Source: an uncultured Bacilli bacterium (GTDB lineage: Bacteria; Bacillota_I; Bacilli_A; RF39; UBA660). From it: 49,084 bases of DNA. Where the stretch lies: assembly GCA_910585335.1 (NCBI GenBank), contig CAJUCU010000001.1, positions 107,888-156,971 on the forward strand. The letters run 5' to 3'. Below, in pieces: positions 48,425 to 49,084 of this stretch. The notes under the pieces are model-generated. The model saw only the letters and a program-made list of their open reading frames with translations, made no database searches and was not told where the DNA came from. Numbering within the stretch: position 1 is the first letter of the stretch; each line of letters starts with the position of its first letter. The position numbers were made by a program, and so were the translations under genes.

Positions 48425-49084
48425 TTATTTTCCACCTTCTACTTGATAGGCATCACAGGCTAAGAAGAAGGCATCACTATCTAACATTTTAATTCCTGTT
48501 GTTACTTGGAAGTATTCACGAGAGGGAACAACGGTTAATAATACTTTTCTTCTTTTCTGTAAAAATCCTCCTTTTACATCAAATACTGTAACACTGTGAT
48601 TCAAGTGATTAATAATATACTCTTTTACTTCTTCCTCTTTACTTGTAATAATATAGAAAGCTTTGTTGTTGGAAATCCCTAGTAAAACTCGATCTATTAA
48701 TAAGCTTGTAATAAATAGAATTATCATGGCATACATAACAATGGCAAATCCAAAGAAGAAGCCGCCAATTAATACCACTATCATATTAATAATGAAGCTA
48801 GATTTAGAAACAGGGATATTAAAGTACTTAAATAGAATTTGACTTATAATTTGAAGTCCTCCATTACTAAATCCTACTTTAAATATGATTCCATTTAATA
48901 CACCACTAATAGCACCTATAAAAATAGATATTAATAATAAATCGCTCATATCAATTGTGATAAAACTTCCAATATCTTCTGTTAAATGCACAAAAACAGG
49001 ATAAATTAGGGTTGCTACAATGGAACCTGATGTTTTTTCCACTCCTAAATATAGAAAACTTAAAAGTAAAAGAGCTCCTGATAA
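48425..49084 (-). CDS. YitT-family membrane protein, 5' end outside window
   Basis: The frame runs open to the window edge; upstream of the apparent GTG at 49042 it continues as a hydrophobic stretch (L-S-G-A-L-L-L-L-S-F-L-Y-L-G), so the gene is cut, not short. About 220 residues are visible. There are several transmembrane helices, with the family motif G-I-I-F-K-V-G-F-S-N-G-G-L-Q-I-I. The cytoplasmic C-terminal DUF2179-type domain (about the last 80 residues) contains K-V-L-L-T-V-V-P-S-R-E-Y and ends D-A-F-F-L-A-C-D-A-Y-Q-V-E-G. Proteins of this type have no settled function. Confidence 0.88.
   Translation of the reverse strand, partial: LSGALLLLSFLYLGVEKTSGSIVATLIYPVFVHLTEDIGSFITIDMSDLLLISIFIGAISGVLNGIIFKVGFSNGGLQIISQILFKYFNIPVSKSSFIINMIVVLIGGFFFGFAIVMYAMIILFITSLLIDRVLLGISNNKAFYIITSKEEEVKEYIINHLNHSVTVFDVKGGFLQKRRKVLLTVVPSREYFQVTTGIKMLDSDAFFLACDAYQVEGGK

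Overview
The window is an AT-rich stretch from a low-GC Gram-positive bacterium of the Bacilli/Mollicutes-related Firmicutes. The evidence is the S10-spc-alpha ribosomal order, a zinc-type (61 aa) S14, Spo0A, WhiA, a Bacillus-like uvrA-yvlD-lgt-trxB-yvcK-whiA string, and canonical AGGAGG ribosome binding sites. TGA is used as a stop (secY, adk, the GT4 glycosyltransferase), so the standard bacterial code applies. Every gene is on the minus strand except clpP. The first 18 bases are Illumina adapter, followed by a fold-back palindrome, so the left edge is a library or assembly artefact that replaces the last codons of rpsK.

Positions 1-12910 hold the ribosomal super-operon, transcribed leftward from a strong promoter at 12913-12942 in the order rpsJ, rplC, rplD, rplW, rplB, rpsS, rplV, rpsC, rplP, rpmC, rpsQ, rplN, rplX, rplE, rpsN, rpsH, rplF, rplR, rpsE, rplO, secY, adk, map, infA, rpmJ, rpsM, rpsK. 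L30 (rpmD) is missing between rpsE and rplO. L3 has an unusual Glu-rich C-terminal tail.

Positions 13201-28616 hold dinB, an unrecognised beta-strand/coiled-coil protein, a dispersed glycolysis group (gapA, pgk, tpiA, gpmI) mixed with glycolipid/membrane genes (GT4 glycosyltransferase, YbhN-like protein), spo0A, an AAA/DUF4143 ATPase read into gpmI, a uridine-kinase-family protein with a TGS-like N-terminus, and divergent clpP. Positions 28662-36551 hold an Rpn/PDDEXK-type nuclease gene and the operon uvrA-yvlD-lgt-trxB-yvcK-whiA, without hprK or rapZ at their customary places.

Positions 36644-42706 are the most interesting part. uvrB and a radical SAM/SPASM gene are followed by an operon with its own promoter, a 29-codon leader ORF, and an 18-bp hairpin abutting the next ribosome binding site. 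That operon encodes a C-terminally truncated RelA/SpoT homologue (intact hydrolase motifs, degenerate synthetase motifs), an unrecognised 183-aa protein and an amidoligase-like protein.

Positions 42835-49084 hold a pseudogene with three in-frame stops, a nucleotidyltransferase plus GT2 glycosyltransferase pair, the division hydrolase module ftsE-ftsX-M23 peptidase, and a YitT-family membrane protein cut by the window end. Intergenic space is tight. At least six terminators share bases with the stop codon or last codons of the gene they end. No tRNA, rRNA, CRISPR array or insertion sequence was recognised.
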